A stretch of DNA of 64,000 nucleotides, taken from Paracentrotus lividus (taxonomy: Eukaryota > Echinodermata > Echinoidea > Camarodonta > Echinidae). Of this stretch, positions 23,371 to 36,013 are shown in pieces; position 1 is the stretch's first letter; each line of letters begins with the position of its first letter. Below the pieces are notes generated by a model that worked only from the letters and a program-made list of their open reading frames with translations, did no database searches and was not told where the DNA came from. The DNA lies in NCBI GenBank assembly GCA_940671915.1, contig CALNVZ010003435.1, forward strand, positions 11,512,963 to 11,576,962. The letters run 5' to 3'. Position numbers and translations under genes: made by a program.

Positions 23371-25200
23371 ACCGGGTTTAAGTTGGATGAAATCTCTATT
23401 TAAGGTTAATGGAGATTCATGTAGGCATTTGTATTCATTGATGTACATCCCTTTTTAATTATAAAATTTTACTAAATATGTAATTCATCTCAATATTTAA
23501 GATGTACTATTAGTCCAGATATTTTTAAATCCATTATACTTCCACAAATTTCGCAAAGAGGCAAGATTCACAAAAGTTTATGTCTACACAATGCATTGGA
23601 TGCCAGTAAAATTCTGTACAATTTGCAAGTTTTCAATGGTTGACAAATCACAACAGTTTCATGCCCTGGGAAAAGCTGTCGGCTTAATTTGGCGAAAAGT
23701 TTTGATCCACGAATGTTTCTGGTCAAGCCATAGCGCGATGTAAAATGGAGTTGTACAAAAGGTAAAATATCATGTCTTCTATAACTTATAAACACCAGCT
23801 ATAGAATGTATTAAGCTGCCATGTGGTATTTGGCATTAAAGACAAGTATTTATAAAGATGTTCCAATCAGTTAAAAATAATTTTATAAAAAATAATAAAG
23901 AAAAAAAATTGAATTTTAACATAAAATAAGTTAAAACTCCAATTCCCAAAGTAGTGTAATTCAACCGATTGATAAATTGTTACGTGCCGACCTCTTCATA
24001 CCTCACTTAAAGATTATGAAGTCATGGAATAATTATCTGATCATTTTCAAATTGGTATGCAATTATATTGGTTCATACAGAATGAAGAAGTTGATACATT
24101 GCGTATTATGACGGCAGTCTTAGTTTTGTGCAGTAGCGGATCCAGCCTTAGGTCACACAAGTGAATGTTTCAGCCCATGCCCAAACATAGAGTAATAGAA
24201 CTGCTATTGTCCCAAGACAATTGGGCCTGCACAATCTTTTGAAATGGAAAATCCTGGAATCAGTGCCTGTAGTATGCTTCTGGCCTGGGAATATAATCAA
24301 GAGATATTGTCTTCCAAACAAATATTGGATATATTTCCTGCATTGTATAGAAATGAGATATATTTCATTAGTGCTTATTAGCCAAAAATATTATAGTTTT
24401 ATAGAAGTTGATTATTGTTCTAAGTGCGAAATGAACCATAAGAAGTATTGTATCAAAAGAGAGTGTTAGTTTCAGGAGAATCAACAACTCTTTTTGATAA
24501 TAAGTACAGGAATATGCTGGAGATTAGATTTATGTAAAATCAGTCTTCCATTTGTCTTCCATTGTTGCTATTTGTGCTACATGTATGTGATTATATTCAT
24601 GAATTCTAACCTGCATATAAGTATGCAATAGCGATTCAAAGTATATTTTAAATTTTCCTTAGTAAGCAATTAATGTTACATCAGTATTGTAAGCATTTTA
24701 GAAATTGCCTTTTAATTATATCTTGTCTTGATAAGCTTTAAACCTGCGTATCCCTTTTTCTCTTCTTTTCCTTTTTTCTATCTTTCTTTTTTTTTTTCCT
24801 TTTTTTTAAAGCAAACGATTGTCTTTAATTGTAGCAACTCTATTTTCTATTTGTAAATACATGTTATCTTGCACAAAAAGCTTTGTTTTGCCAAATTAGC
24901 TGCAGTATATTATGTAGCTTGGATTCATTTCTTGTATTCATCTTTATAAAATGCATGTAATTAGTTCCATGTGTATGTATTCACTACCTTTCATGGCAGC
25001 TATTATAGGTAAACAGATTTTTAATGTGTATATGTGACATTTTATAAACTGCTTAATATTCTGCCTTCTTCAATCTGGTTTTAAAACATGGATAAGAAAT
25101 GGGTCTGTAACACCTCAATTCGTCTGATTTCCCTTACTGGTCCAGTCTTCTCCCTGTAAAATGAGCAAAGATACAACAAGATTTTCTGTATACTCAGAAC

Positions 25201-25313
25201 AGAGGCGTCGGAAGGCTCTGCGAAAAGAAACTATGGGAGGGGCAAGCCATTGTGTGTTAACAATAGCTTGCCCCTCCAATGCTTTGTCTCCTGAGAGCCT
25301 GCCGACACCTCTG
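25201..25313. repeat. 113-bp hairpin
   Basis: agaggcgtcggaaggctctg ... ggaggggcaagc pairs with gcttgcccctcc ... gagcctgccgacacctct around a gtgttaac centre. MITE-sized. Confidence 0.65.
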
Positions 25314-26686
25314 CCACATAGATTCTCCTCGTCCAAATTTCAACCATGTGCATACACTGTATTTGCCTATGTTGTCAGTACAACAAGAGTTTGTTTTGTA
25401 ACAAGTAATTGACTTGGTCCCAAGCACCTTGTTATAAAGGAAGTGGACTGTAATTCATTCATTAAAGGGGACCTATAGGCCCTACCCAAGGAAATAATCA
25501 TTTTTATAAGAAAGAACACAATCAGAGGAGCAATTTAAAAAAAGTTTCATCAAAATCGGTTATAAAATAAAAAAGTTATGGAAGTTTGAAAAGTCTTGTT
25601 TTACCTTCTATGGGGATCCTCAAACTGGCAACATCGGCTTCAAAATGGCCGATTTTATGGACAACTCTCCATTGGTTTTGTACACAAATTTTCAGATTTT
25701 CCCAATTTTCTTTCAAAATATGTCTTACCTCCTTCTGAGCTTCTCTCATTATGCTCTTTCCTATGAAAGTGATTATTTCCTTGGGTATTTGTTTCCTCTA
25801 AAAAACCGATTTTTAAGTACTTTACCATATTGCTTGAAAAAACAAATCCATGAAAAAAAAAATGATGAGATTAGATTTTTGATTAAAGCCAATATGAACC
25901 AGGAGTCACCTCTAGTCCTCAACTACTCAATTCTGCCCTGATTACTAAACCCATAATGCAACATCCTGAGCAGTGTAGTTTTATAAAACAGGCCCGATTG
26001 AATAATAACATTTTTTCACTGCTCAATTAATTCACATAGTGATAATCTTTTTACCAAATAGCAAAATAAATACTTTTCCCCTCAAAACATTTTAGTTTCC
26101 CAATACAAATTAAATTAAAGGTTAATTTGTGCACTGTATTGTTCATAGTTATTTCAAAAGGTATACTTTAAGACTATTTATTTATAACACACAGTCAGTG
26201 AGAGTGTTGGTCAGTTCGCTCTCACTTTAAAATATCCCATGGTATAAAATTCAAACTTATATTAAACAAAAATGAAAAAGTCTTTTCTTGTTATCACCCG
26301 TTTTGAGATATGTACATTGTCATACAAAAACACTTTGAGGTCAGAAAATGAAGGGTTTTCCCCATTTCTTCTCAAATGCAAGGCTTGTTTCTTTCTTTTG
26401 TTATGTTGCTATCAGTATTCATTCGTATGGAAAGATGATAATTGATGATCATCAATTACATACCAGGCTTAGTGTAATTTATTCATAATAGATGTACTGC
26501 AGATATAGGCATGTTAAAATGAATTTGCTTCTATTTTTTTTGGGGGGGGGGGGACTGAGTGCTGTTGTCACATTTGTTGCAGATTTTTACAAGAAAAGTC
26601 TTGCATTTTACGATTGTATGTACAATCATGTTTTAAACAGGAATCAGCTTAGTTGAAGTACAATTTGTATTTATTATTGAGACATA

Positions 26687-27156
26687 TACAGTCTGTGTCA
26701 AATAAAATGGTACAGTTGGAAAACATTTTTTTATAGTGTGAAGGTTAATATCAACGTGGTATTGTTTATTATTGTCATAAAGCAGGAATATCACTTTTTC
26801 TTCTGCAATTTTTTTCATCACATTTGGTGCAGTATTTTTTGAGATATGACTAATTTTCTACAATCAAGGAAAATCCATTTTTCGCACGCCGTCCCATGCC
26901 TTTGTGTACGATTTCACATAATGACCGTGAATTCAGCGCTCCAGAACAATAGAAGTGCGTAATTTTGATTTGTTCCTCGTCGCACAAAACTTAGCATAAC
27001 TTTTGTTTTACCAAAGCAAATTATACAGGACAAAGCGCATCAGCAAGAAAAGTCTTTTGGCTTTAATTTGGTACCACAAACACACATTATATGAAAAGAT
27101 TTCACACCTAAATGATTTTTTCCCCGACTGTACCATTTTTTTTGACACAGACTGTA
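26687..27156. mobile_element. Non-autonomous Tc1/mariner-like element
   Basis: TA-flanked ends TACAGTCTGTGTCAAA (26687) and TTTGACACAGACTGTA (27156), with a second inner pairing atggtacag / ctgtaccat. About 470 bp, no transposase. A degraded relative lies near 41790-41920. Confidence 0.75.
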
Positions 27157-28332
27157 CAATCATGATAGTTCGTATTCATAATAACATGCTTTTAGTAATT
27201 TTACATTTGGCCTTTTAAGATATTTCTACTCAGTGTTGCCTAAATCATGTATTCATAGATTGTTCATGTTTGATAGTGTGATTTGATACTGCATTAGAAT
27301 ATTATGTCATTTTATTTTATAAAGATTGTATAAAATGGAAGTATATCAGTGTCTAGATATAATGTAAACAAGGGATATAATGATCTAAAATGAAAATTAC
27401 CTCGATTAAACTCGCCAATGCAAATTTCATATTTTAAATCATTTTTATTTCAATATTTTAACCTTGAATATCCTGCTTCTTTTTGGTATGCTATTTATCA
27501 TAAGTTTTATAAAGCTTTTAAGTAGTAAATGCAAATGTGGCAACGACCTTTTTAAAAACTTTGGTTCTGCCCATTTATTTCTTTTTGAGGTGTTACATTA
27601 ATCATGATCGACTGTTTACTCTTTTTTAAATACAAGGAATTTAAACTTAACGAAACTCAAATGTCTTACAGTAATCATGGTAAAATGTAGGTTCTTTTAA
27701 TCAAATAAAGTTAAGGTGTGGCTATTTTAAAGATCTTTTTTACTTGAAACTGATTCAGTATTTGACTTGGATATATGTTTGGTACAAATAATTGACACTT
27801 TTTTATAGTTGTTTGCAGTCATCTTTTGTAAAATAGAATCACGGTGCAGTAGTCTAAACCACAATAAACCACTGTAATATATTGTATATATTATAAAGAA
27901 CATTGATAAATGATGTTGTGTATATATAACATTGAACAATCTGTTTCAGCTTGGATCTTATATCACCCTGGGGCCCATACATCAAGTTAAAAAAAGGTCT
28001 TGTGCCACTCTTCGCGCTGTACAAAAATTGACAAAAGAGCTGTTTTTTACTCGCTGTACAGGCCCTGGAGTGAAATGATCCTGGCTTTAGACTCCCTACC
28101 ATTTTGTTTTGTACTTAGAATAATTATGTAGTGTACATACATTAAGATGAAGAAGTACTGACCTTTGACCTGTACTGGTAATGCTTACCATTTTGTATTA
28201 TTAATAAAAACCTGATAACTGGACGTATCTGAACTTTTAAAATGTGCTGGGTATGTGTAATTTCATTGTTGGTCTATATAATGCCCTGGTGTAAGTAGTA
28301 TAGATGCAAAGCTAATGTAATTCTAAGAGATT

Positions 28333-28497
28333 AGGACCCCATGGCATAAAACTTATCATGAAAAGTATCTCTGCCATCAATGGTAACTACCATGGCAACA
28401 CTGCTCTACAGCCAATCAAATTCAAGGATTACATGAAAGTTTTCATTGATGGCGAAGTTTCCATTAATGATGAATTTTATGCACCAGGACCATGGTC
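28333..28497. repeat. Small MITE
   Basis: Left gaccccatggcataaaactt and right gaattttatgcaccaggacc are imperfect inverted copies with paired inner arms (gccatcaatg / cattgatggc). About 165 bp. Confidence 0.55.
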
Positions 28498-28538
28498 TTT
28501 GTTTTGGAGAAAGATCTGAACTTCAGGGAGTTGTCAGG

Positions 28539-28778
28539 GTGGTAACTCACTTCGCGGAGACGTCTCCGCGATGGAATCATTTCCGCGACGGATAAAAAGT
28601 ATTAGAGACATTTCCAAAACGTCTCCGCGACAATTTTCAAAAACTGTCTCAAAGCAGTTTCAAAGAACCGTCTGAAAGTAGTTTCCACGACTCATGAAAT
28701 GTCTCGGAGACGTCTCCGAAATCCGCCTCAAAATTTCAAAATTGTTTCAAAGTAGTTTCCGCAAAGTGAGATACCACA
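28539..28778. repeat. Foldback element of the GGAGACGTCTCC family, copy 2
   Basis: Ends gtggtaactcacttcgcgga and tccgcaaagtgagataccac. Internal phrases aaagaaccgtctgaaagtag and ggagacgtctccg are shared with copy 1 at 10325-10573. Confidence 0.7.
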
Positions 28779-31109
28779 CTTACTCTTTTTTCTCTCTTTT
28801 TAGAATTTATTGTTTTGTTTTAATGCAGAAGGCTGAGAGTGGAGTCATACTGTAATGTCATGAGCTCTTTATGCACACATTTTGGCCAATTTGGTACTTG
28901 TTGCTTTGTTAGGCAAGCATAAGAAAAGAAAATATATTGCCTAATGAAACTGAGTTGGCTAAACTCTGCAGATACTTCCACAATTTATTAGAGTAGAGAT
29001 GGAGTAGTGACGAATGGTGAGTTGAACGCCATGCTGTGTCCAATGCCACATTCTATTTCGGTTCCATGCACCATGGTCCCATTTTGTCCATTGAACCTCT
29101 GCCTCTACTTGAACGCCATGTTGTGTCCAGAAAGCACATCATTGAGACAATTTTGGACGTGTCGCTACCCTCTCTATACAGATATTAAAGAAATAGAGTA
29201 TTGTCATATAGATCCACACGAGTATTATAATGCGTGAAGACAGCACCCTCTCGAGTCGAGGAACTTACATGATTAGTTAATAGTGTTAATAAAGTACATT
29301 ACTAGTAGTTTAATATACTACTCTTCCTCAGAAGATTGAAGCTAACCATGAATTAATGATAGGATAAGAAGAAAATTAAAACAGTATTCAAATTTAGCTC
29401 CCCCACCAAAATAAGAAACTCCCTTGCGGATTGCTAATTTTCTTTTTACAAAATGTCTAATTCTGCATTGATACTGTAAACTGTCTCAAAACAGTTTGAT
29501 AAAGGGATGGGACACGTCGGATTAAAAAAAAAGAAAAAAGAAAGAAAGATGCACTATGTAAATCGGACACTGAGTCTCCCCCCCCCCCACCGCCCCCCCC
29601 TTATCAAAAACAAACAACAACATACAAAATAAATAAACACAACACAACGACCCACCAAACGAATTGTACAATTTTCTACAAAAATGACCTTTCTTATGCC
29701 TTTACAGTAAATATTGCATTGATAGTTCCAAGCTTTGGAAATGAGTATTGCCTTTGGGGGCAGGCGTATACGTGTACAAAACATGCTTAAAATACCGGTA
29801 TGGGCCTATATAAAGCAGTGTTTAAAAAAGGAATCCTGGACGGATGCAGTCTACGTCGTTTTTATGGTTGCAAGGTATTTTTTACCTTTTCCTATTTTCT
29901 TATCTCTTTTTAATAGTTCTCTTCTAAATGGCCACCAATTTGTTTACAATGGAATGCCACAAGGAGTTTTATGGGTTCAATAGAGAAACATACTTACTCA
30001 AGCATTATCTCCCCTTAAATAACCATTTTATTATGCGACTTCGCCCCCTTGGATTACGACAATCTGACCACTGTTTGGTGACGATATACTTTCGTATTTC
30101 ACATTGACCAGAGCAATTTATAACACCTTATTAATTACTCATCTATTCATACACTTCTTCACGGAACACGATCTACTTTATGTTTGCAGTTTCTATACGA
30201 TGCAATATAAATTGTTATCATTTATGATTTGATTGGCTTGCATTACGCGGAAATAGAGATCATAACTTGCAGTCAATGTGCAGCGTTTCCACAACGCACT
30301 TATAGTCGGAGAAACGAGGTTGTCATTTTTCTTGAGAGAGATTACAATACTTCCATTTGGATTTTGGATTTAGCTTGGTCAATTGTTCCTTGGTTTATAT
30401 AGTAAGCAGGTAAGTAGATGCTTTATTTACATTTTTATCAAGATTTTGTTATTTCCTGGGGCAAAGAATTATAATTTACATCGATTATAAACGAAAACGT
30501 ACATACTGGGAGCCACGCCCATAATCAAATTGAAAGTGCAGAAGAACTTCATCCCGTCCGTATCACGGATTGAATTTGGTCTGTAAAACACATAAAGAGT
30601 CAGCTATGCGCATGATTATTTTGATGTTAGAATAATTAATCGAACATTTTTTTTCATCGTTGCTAGGACAAACCAAGACATTTCAAAGTGTTTGTTAGTG
30701 ACACCTTTTGAGAGAAGCCTACGCAGCATTTCCCATATTGATGCCCGAAATATAATGATAATAGCTTGTACTTTATTTGCATGCTGGGGTTAATTTTTTA
30801 TTTAGGAATCACCGAGAAGTGTAATCATTACAACGATCATTAATGTCCGACCCTGTTCGATCAACCTATTAGAGCCAATCTGTTTATAGCGATACATATT
30901 TTATCAGTATTGCGTAAACATACCATTCAAACTTTTAAATAGTAAACCTGCAAAAATGCCCCACGTCTTTCTGTTTTATGGAGAAACCTCGTTGAAAGCA
31001 GTTCATGTGTATTTTAATTCGTGGTACCGTTAATGTAACTGCCCGTCCGCCAACGTTCATTTTAGATGCGTTCGAGACATAAATACGAGATCGCAAAGTT
31101 TTAAGTAAA

Positions 31110-31417
31110 AAGTCATCCCTGCTGGAAAGAACACAGCGTCCTTAACATGCTTAATGTGTTCACATAGTCGACTATGTTAAAATGCTCTAATTTAACAATG
31201 TGTTAGGATTTCACACTGTGATATGGGTTTCAACGTAATATAGTGTTCACATTGTGGTATTCGGTCTCACACTGTGAATTTACCCCTCACAATGTGAAAA
31301 TGTTGTGTTAAAACGCTCGAATTTAACAATGTGAAGATGATTTCATACTGTGTTCACAATGTGGTTTACATTGTGTTTCACACTGTGGGACACTGTGTTC
31401 CTTTAAGCAGGGATAAC
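31110..31417. repeat. CACA(N)TGTG-rich palindromic repeat element
   Basis: Outer inverted ends agtcatccctgctggaaaga and ctttaagcagggataact. The inside is dominated by repeated short palindromes of the type cacaatgtg / cacactgtg. Similar motifs recur at 43340-43785. Confidence 0.65.
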
Positions 31418-32047
31418 TTATTTTATCTTCTGTATACCGCTGTAATTCATAATTTGTAAAAAGCTTCACGTTACGTCAATAATAATTTATAATTTGTTAT
31501 CCAGCGAATGCAAACTATGAAAAAGTCCACATTATGCGTTTATCTGTAGAGATTGTCAATTTCATTGAATATACATTTGTCAATTCATATGAGTGGAGCT
31601 TCATGAAATCGGTACATATTAAGAAAAAAGGAGGCACATCAATATTGCAGCCCTGTATACGCCACTGAATAAGGGCAAAAGAAAGCTGTATGATAATGAC
31701 TAAAGATAAATAATATGAACCGTTAGTAATGTAAAGGCAAACGCAAAAAATTGCACGTATATTAGTGGCAACATTGGCTTGTGCAAACCACAGCTAAATC
31801 ACATCTTTTATTTTTTCAAGAACATCCGTGTGATGTGTAATTATTATGACAAGCTCATGGCTATGTGTACATACGACCATTGTATTGATATTCTTCACAG
31901 TGTTATTGTAAGACAATCGCGCGATATGATCATACAATTATGATGACAATAATTCGGAGCAACCACGGAAGTCTAAACCCAAACATAGGCGTGATATATC
32001 CGGGTGTAGGAAACCCTGGTCGTGCAAGAGAACTCGGATACAGACAA

Positions 32048-32370
32048 TAATGTTAATCAAAAAGTCATGATCAGCAATCTAATACGACAAACAATGTTTA
32101 CCCAACAAAATGTTAGCGATAATGTTAAAGGAGGGCATAACTTCTGGCTGTGAATACTAGAGAACTTGTAATGTTAATCAGAAAGTCATGATCAGCAATT
32201 TACTATGACAAACAATGTTAAACCAACAAATTGTAAGCGATAATATAAAAGGATCAATCTACTCTGACAACAATTTTTGCCAAAATAAAATGTAAAAGAT
32301 AATAATAATAGCAGCTAGGGCATCACTTATAGACATGTTAAGCATGATAAGGCTAATCAGGAAGTCTCAG
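32048..32370. repeat. Degenerate tandem repeat, unit about 122 bp
   Basis: aatgttaatcaaaaagtcat at 32048 and aatgttaatcagaaagtcat at 32170, with following sequence (gatcagcaat, gacaaacaatgtt, gcgataat) repeated; a third partial unit follows. Confidence 0.6.
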
Positions 32371-32924
32371 TTATAATATCAGCATTATCTAAAAGTAATT
32401 TAATGCCTTTGCACGATAATAAACGGGAGTGTATGTGAACATCTATAAGGTATGTTTGTCAGTATTTTGATGTCAAGTGCTATTTCCTTGTTGATAAATC
32501 GTTAATAATTATAATTTCAATTTCAAGGCCTTTCAAAACGCAAAACGGTCAATACCCTGTATGAACGAATTATGAATGCAGGAATCAAAACTTAGCGCAA
32601 GTGAAACCGAACGTAGCCTATATAAACATGATAAACGACTTTTACCCGTCCATCACGTCAAAATACTAAATGAGTATTTGACTCTCGTAACTTTATTGAG
32701 GAATTGAGAACACTCTTTAAATACAATAATGCATGATTCCAAAATATAATGGGCCAAAAGAACAAAACACAAAAATCGGACTCAACTCTATAAGTCAGCA
32801 TCCGTTGGGGATTACAAGAGATAAGAAATTTGCATCATTCTCAAATTTTGCGTTAAAATTTTCTGAAAAAGGGTGCAAATTTCGAGTCTTGCTGCGCTCT
32901 CTTTGCACATTTATTTAAGTGGGA

Positions 32925-33755
32925 AGAAAAAGGGAAGTGCATTTTTTAAAGCTAACTTCATATGAAGTGGATGGAGTTTATCAAAGGACCTATAAAAATA
33001 AGCATGAAGATGACATAGCCCAACAGAGGAAAATGACAAAGGCTGTACGTCAGATTGCAAGTTTATACTGGAGTCAGAGAGCAAAACGACTACGAGGCAA
33101 GGAAGAGTTGTCATCAGAGGGTGAAATTCAAAAGGTATCCGTCAAGGTTGTATTATATCTCCCGTGTTGTTCAACATTATTCTATTTAGAGACGATTTTC
33201 AGTGTGTTTAATAATGATTCGGGAATAAGCATAGATGGTGTCACAATAAACAACCCATGGACAATTCTTTGTTATTAGCTAAGACGGAGAAAAATTTACG
33301 AAGGATTGTAGAAAAAGTAAATGAATTTAAAAGAGATCGTTATGGACTGGCAATTATGCTTCCAAGACAAAAACCATAGTGTTGTCACATAGCCTACGGA
33401 AATCTCATGTGTGAACATCCGAGTCAATAGCACATAAATAGAGCAAGTCGACACGATTATTTTTCTTGGTCAGTCACAATGGACATGGATGAATGTGGCA
33501 TTACAATCAGGTAATGTTCAAAGGAGGAAAGAAATAGAAAGCTTGTTTATGTTGTTCAATCAAGGCATTTGTGATTAGAGGTCAGGACGCAGACTACACA
33601 TGGCGTTTCTTGAAGGAATGGTGGAGGATAAGTTACTTGGCAGGACGATATTAATAAATGGACAGGAATAAAATACGAAGGGAACAGAACGAGAGTTCAC
33701 GACTGTAAGTTGCCAAGATACATAGCCGACAACCCCTATTCAAGGGACGGCACTA
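32925..33755 (+). pseudogene. Decayed non-LTR retrotransposon reverse transcriptase fragment
   Basis: Frames shift repeatedly, but the order of reverse-transcriptase landmarks is visible. GIRQGCIISPVLFN lies at about 33136-33177. A segment DGVTINN follows near 33235, then residues resembling the thumb region (LRRIVEKVNEF, then a G-L-x-I and K-T-K-T-I-V block) around 33297-33385, a degraded F-L-G-Q motif near 33460, and an ending Y-S-R-D-G-T near 33740-33750 typical of LINE ORF2 termini in marine invertebrates. The catalytic Tyr-Ala-Asp-Asp site is not recognisable. This is a dead relic; the clade (RTE/CR1-like) is uncertain. Confidence 0.7.
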
Positions 33756-34429
33756 GATGATGATGACGTTCCTACTCGAAATGCTGCCCCCATGTGACTA
33801 GTTTGACATGTTTGAGGTCCCAGTAAGATGACCTCATGAACCCAATGTATGCCTACGCGCACGCATCTTAAACTGAGGATTTCTTCAGGTATTCAAAGTA
33901 CTAATTAATATAAATAATATTAGTTATTATCATACATTTAAAAAAAATAATAACAAATACAAATATATATATATATATATCGAAAGATGTTTTAATTGGC
34001 TTTTATGCTAAGTAATAACCTCATTTTTTAAAGTTATTTATTTATTTATTTATTTATTATTTGTTTTGATTAGTTAAGGTTTATTATTGGTGGTATACAC
34101 CAGACTAGTTTGACGACCATGAAAACTGATATAGTTTGGAAGAAAGTGGCATTTTGCATATTAAAAAAAAAAAATAGATACATACATTTCTTTTCCAATA
34201 TCTCTGAACATAATAAATCCTCAATCTTTTATTGCTGCCCCAATAAAAAAAAATGTTTACAAAAAAAAGTTTCCAATAATACGGTTTGGGCCTGGACAAG
34301 AGACTACTACGCATGCGTCTCTTGCCGGGTTGGCCCATTTGCATAAGATTATCTCGCATGGAAGATAAATTGGAGGGAATGATATGAAACACATCGTAAT
34401 GAGATTCTTTACCGCTGAACGAGCAGGGG

Positions 34430-35869
34430 AGAGTGGGCTTGGTGTGGCGAGAGCGAAAGCGAGGTATTGAGCTAGCTAGACAGTGCGGTGGTGCGTTATG
34501 AGGGCTGCTCAGGAAGGAGAGAGATTCTCGCAAGTTCACTAGCTGCAGACGATAGCTGTCCTACAACCTTTTCTGGGTGGGTTTAAGTGATTTGTTGTCT
34601 CTTTGCTTCAAGGTCATCTTCCCGCCAATGCTGCTCGTCTAGAAGACTCTCTGAGCTGAGCTGCTGAGAGAAGGAGCGTTGCACCACAGCTAGTGACTAT
34701 ATCCTCAAGGAAAGGGGTCATCGGTCGTCTGGGTATTTTTGTGATTTCTCAAAATCTCCATCTTTTCCACATCCACGGAAAGAACTAGCTGAAAATACCA
34801 TTAAAATGATGGTGCTGTCAGCTCCTGGATTACACTCGAGATAAATACCACCATCTTTCTCTATTCGGTTTAACGGTTTTAATTATAAATGGCCTCTTAA
34901 AAATTGAGCTCATGGTTAGTGAATATGAGTGACTTTATGCGAAAAAAACAACTACATTTATTTCATTCAAGAGTGGAAAGATGCAATTTTTTCTGAGGAT
35001 CGACATTTTCTTCGCATTTGACCAGTGCCAAGGCCATCTCGGGGAGACTTACGATCAATATCCAGTGCTGAGGCGCAGCGATCCGCGGTGTATGACCGTC
35101 GTCCGCGCTAGGCACAGCGACCTCGCTGTTATGGGAGTGCCACGCACAGCTTTATCGCTTTGATTTATTTTATTTATCTCCCAGTCGCGGCCAGCCTAAA
35201 CCACCAGTTTAGATTGCATTCGGTAAGGGATAGTCACCGTCTGTTGCATCATGGATCTTGTTGGAATGTCTATGGATGTACGCTGAGCTGTCTGGCGAAG
35301 TAAAGAAACCTCCATTCGGATAGCTTTCTAACTGGGAGAGTTCTACATCTACCGGAGACACAGCGAGAGACCGCTATTTTACCATTGCTTCGTACTGTGA
35401 TAGAGGCGATTGTCCCCACTACGGCATCCAGGCGCTACACATAGCCGCCATTGTTGTTAAGAAATCGTGTTGTCAGTGGTCCACCGTACTTAGTCCGATT
35501 AATTGGCGAGTGTGTAGACGTCATTGGGGGGAGCTAGCTGGTACACAACCCCACTCGGTTTACACCACCACGACGACGAGTGTCTGTGTGCAGACCGCAT
35601 AGGCTTTGCATTATTACTGCTCGCTCGCATTCCTAATTACACAACACGTCATGATGGACTCGGCACGCCCCCTCGACATGCGAAAAAAAAGAAGGGGGAA
35701 AAAGAGGAAAACCCTGATATCATATGTATTTACAATAAACACACATATTTCTCGAGGATATTTCCTTTTTATTTCCTTTCTCATGACTATGGGAGAATTT
35801 TATTTGTAAGCCCGTGTTTGGGTTTTACTGAGAGACACGGTGAAAGTGGGAAAAGGAGGGCGTGTGAAG
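34430..35869 (+). promoter_or_regulatory. Candidate promoter/5' leader of the G-alpha gene
   Basis: Composition becomes more GC- and CpG-rich and less repeat-like than the flanks, as expected for a promoter and long 5' leader. Several short ATG frames occur (for example 34981-35163) but none is convincing as protein. No TATA box or transcription start can be placed by eye, so this is inferred from position and composition. Confidence 0.3.
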
Positions 35870-36013
35870 ATGGTGCGCCATGAGTACAGAGGGGAAAAAG
35901 ATCGGCCTCCAGTGAAAGGAGTTAACAGTTGGTAAACAGATTGACAAAAACCTATTGAAGAAGAAAATGGTTCTCCATGGCTTGCCAGGGACCGGTCCAA
36001 GCTGCTTTATTAG
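35870..36013 (+). CDS. Probable first coding exon of the G-alpha gene (frame broken by apparent indels)
   Basis: The segment ends at TTATTAG|gtaagg (donor at 36014), the phase needed to join exon 2. G-alpha N-termini normally end in KLLLLG at this point. Here AAGCTGCTT at 35999-36007 gives K-L-L, and one missing T before TTATTAG would give the rest. Upstream, 35934-35957 reads KQIDKNLL, a typical N-terminal helix pattern. The next frame from 35957 reads EEENGSPWLARDRSKLL, requiring one missing base near 35957. Further breaks are needed upstream to reach a start near 35870. Alternatively, an unbroken short start at 35977 (MACQGPVQAALLG) joins exon 2 in frame but lacks the usual N-terminal helix. 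I favour the first reading; the exact start and N-terminal residues cannot be fixed. Confidence 0.5.

Larger units (their letters stand above)
22963..34429. other. Intergenic region (possible distal 3' UTR) between the two genes
   Basis: No protein gene supported apart from the reverse-transcriptase relic. The region holds several foldback elements and tandem repeats listed separately. 29240-31100 is otherwise featureless to me, with a poly-C/G patch at about 29578-29600. Confidence 0.4.

Noticed and set aside
29007-29237. 76-codon open frame with repeated LNAMLCP phrase
   Set aside because: Short imperfect repeat without domain or splice context.
34105-34539. 144-codon minus-strand open frame
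   Set aside because: No recognisable domain, spans A-rich tracts and the putative G-alpha leader; no splice or start support.
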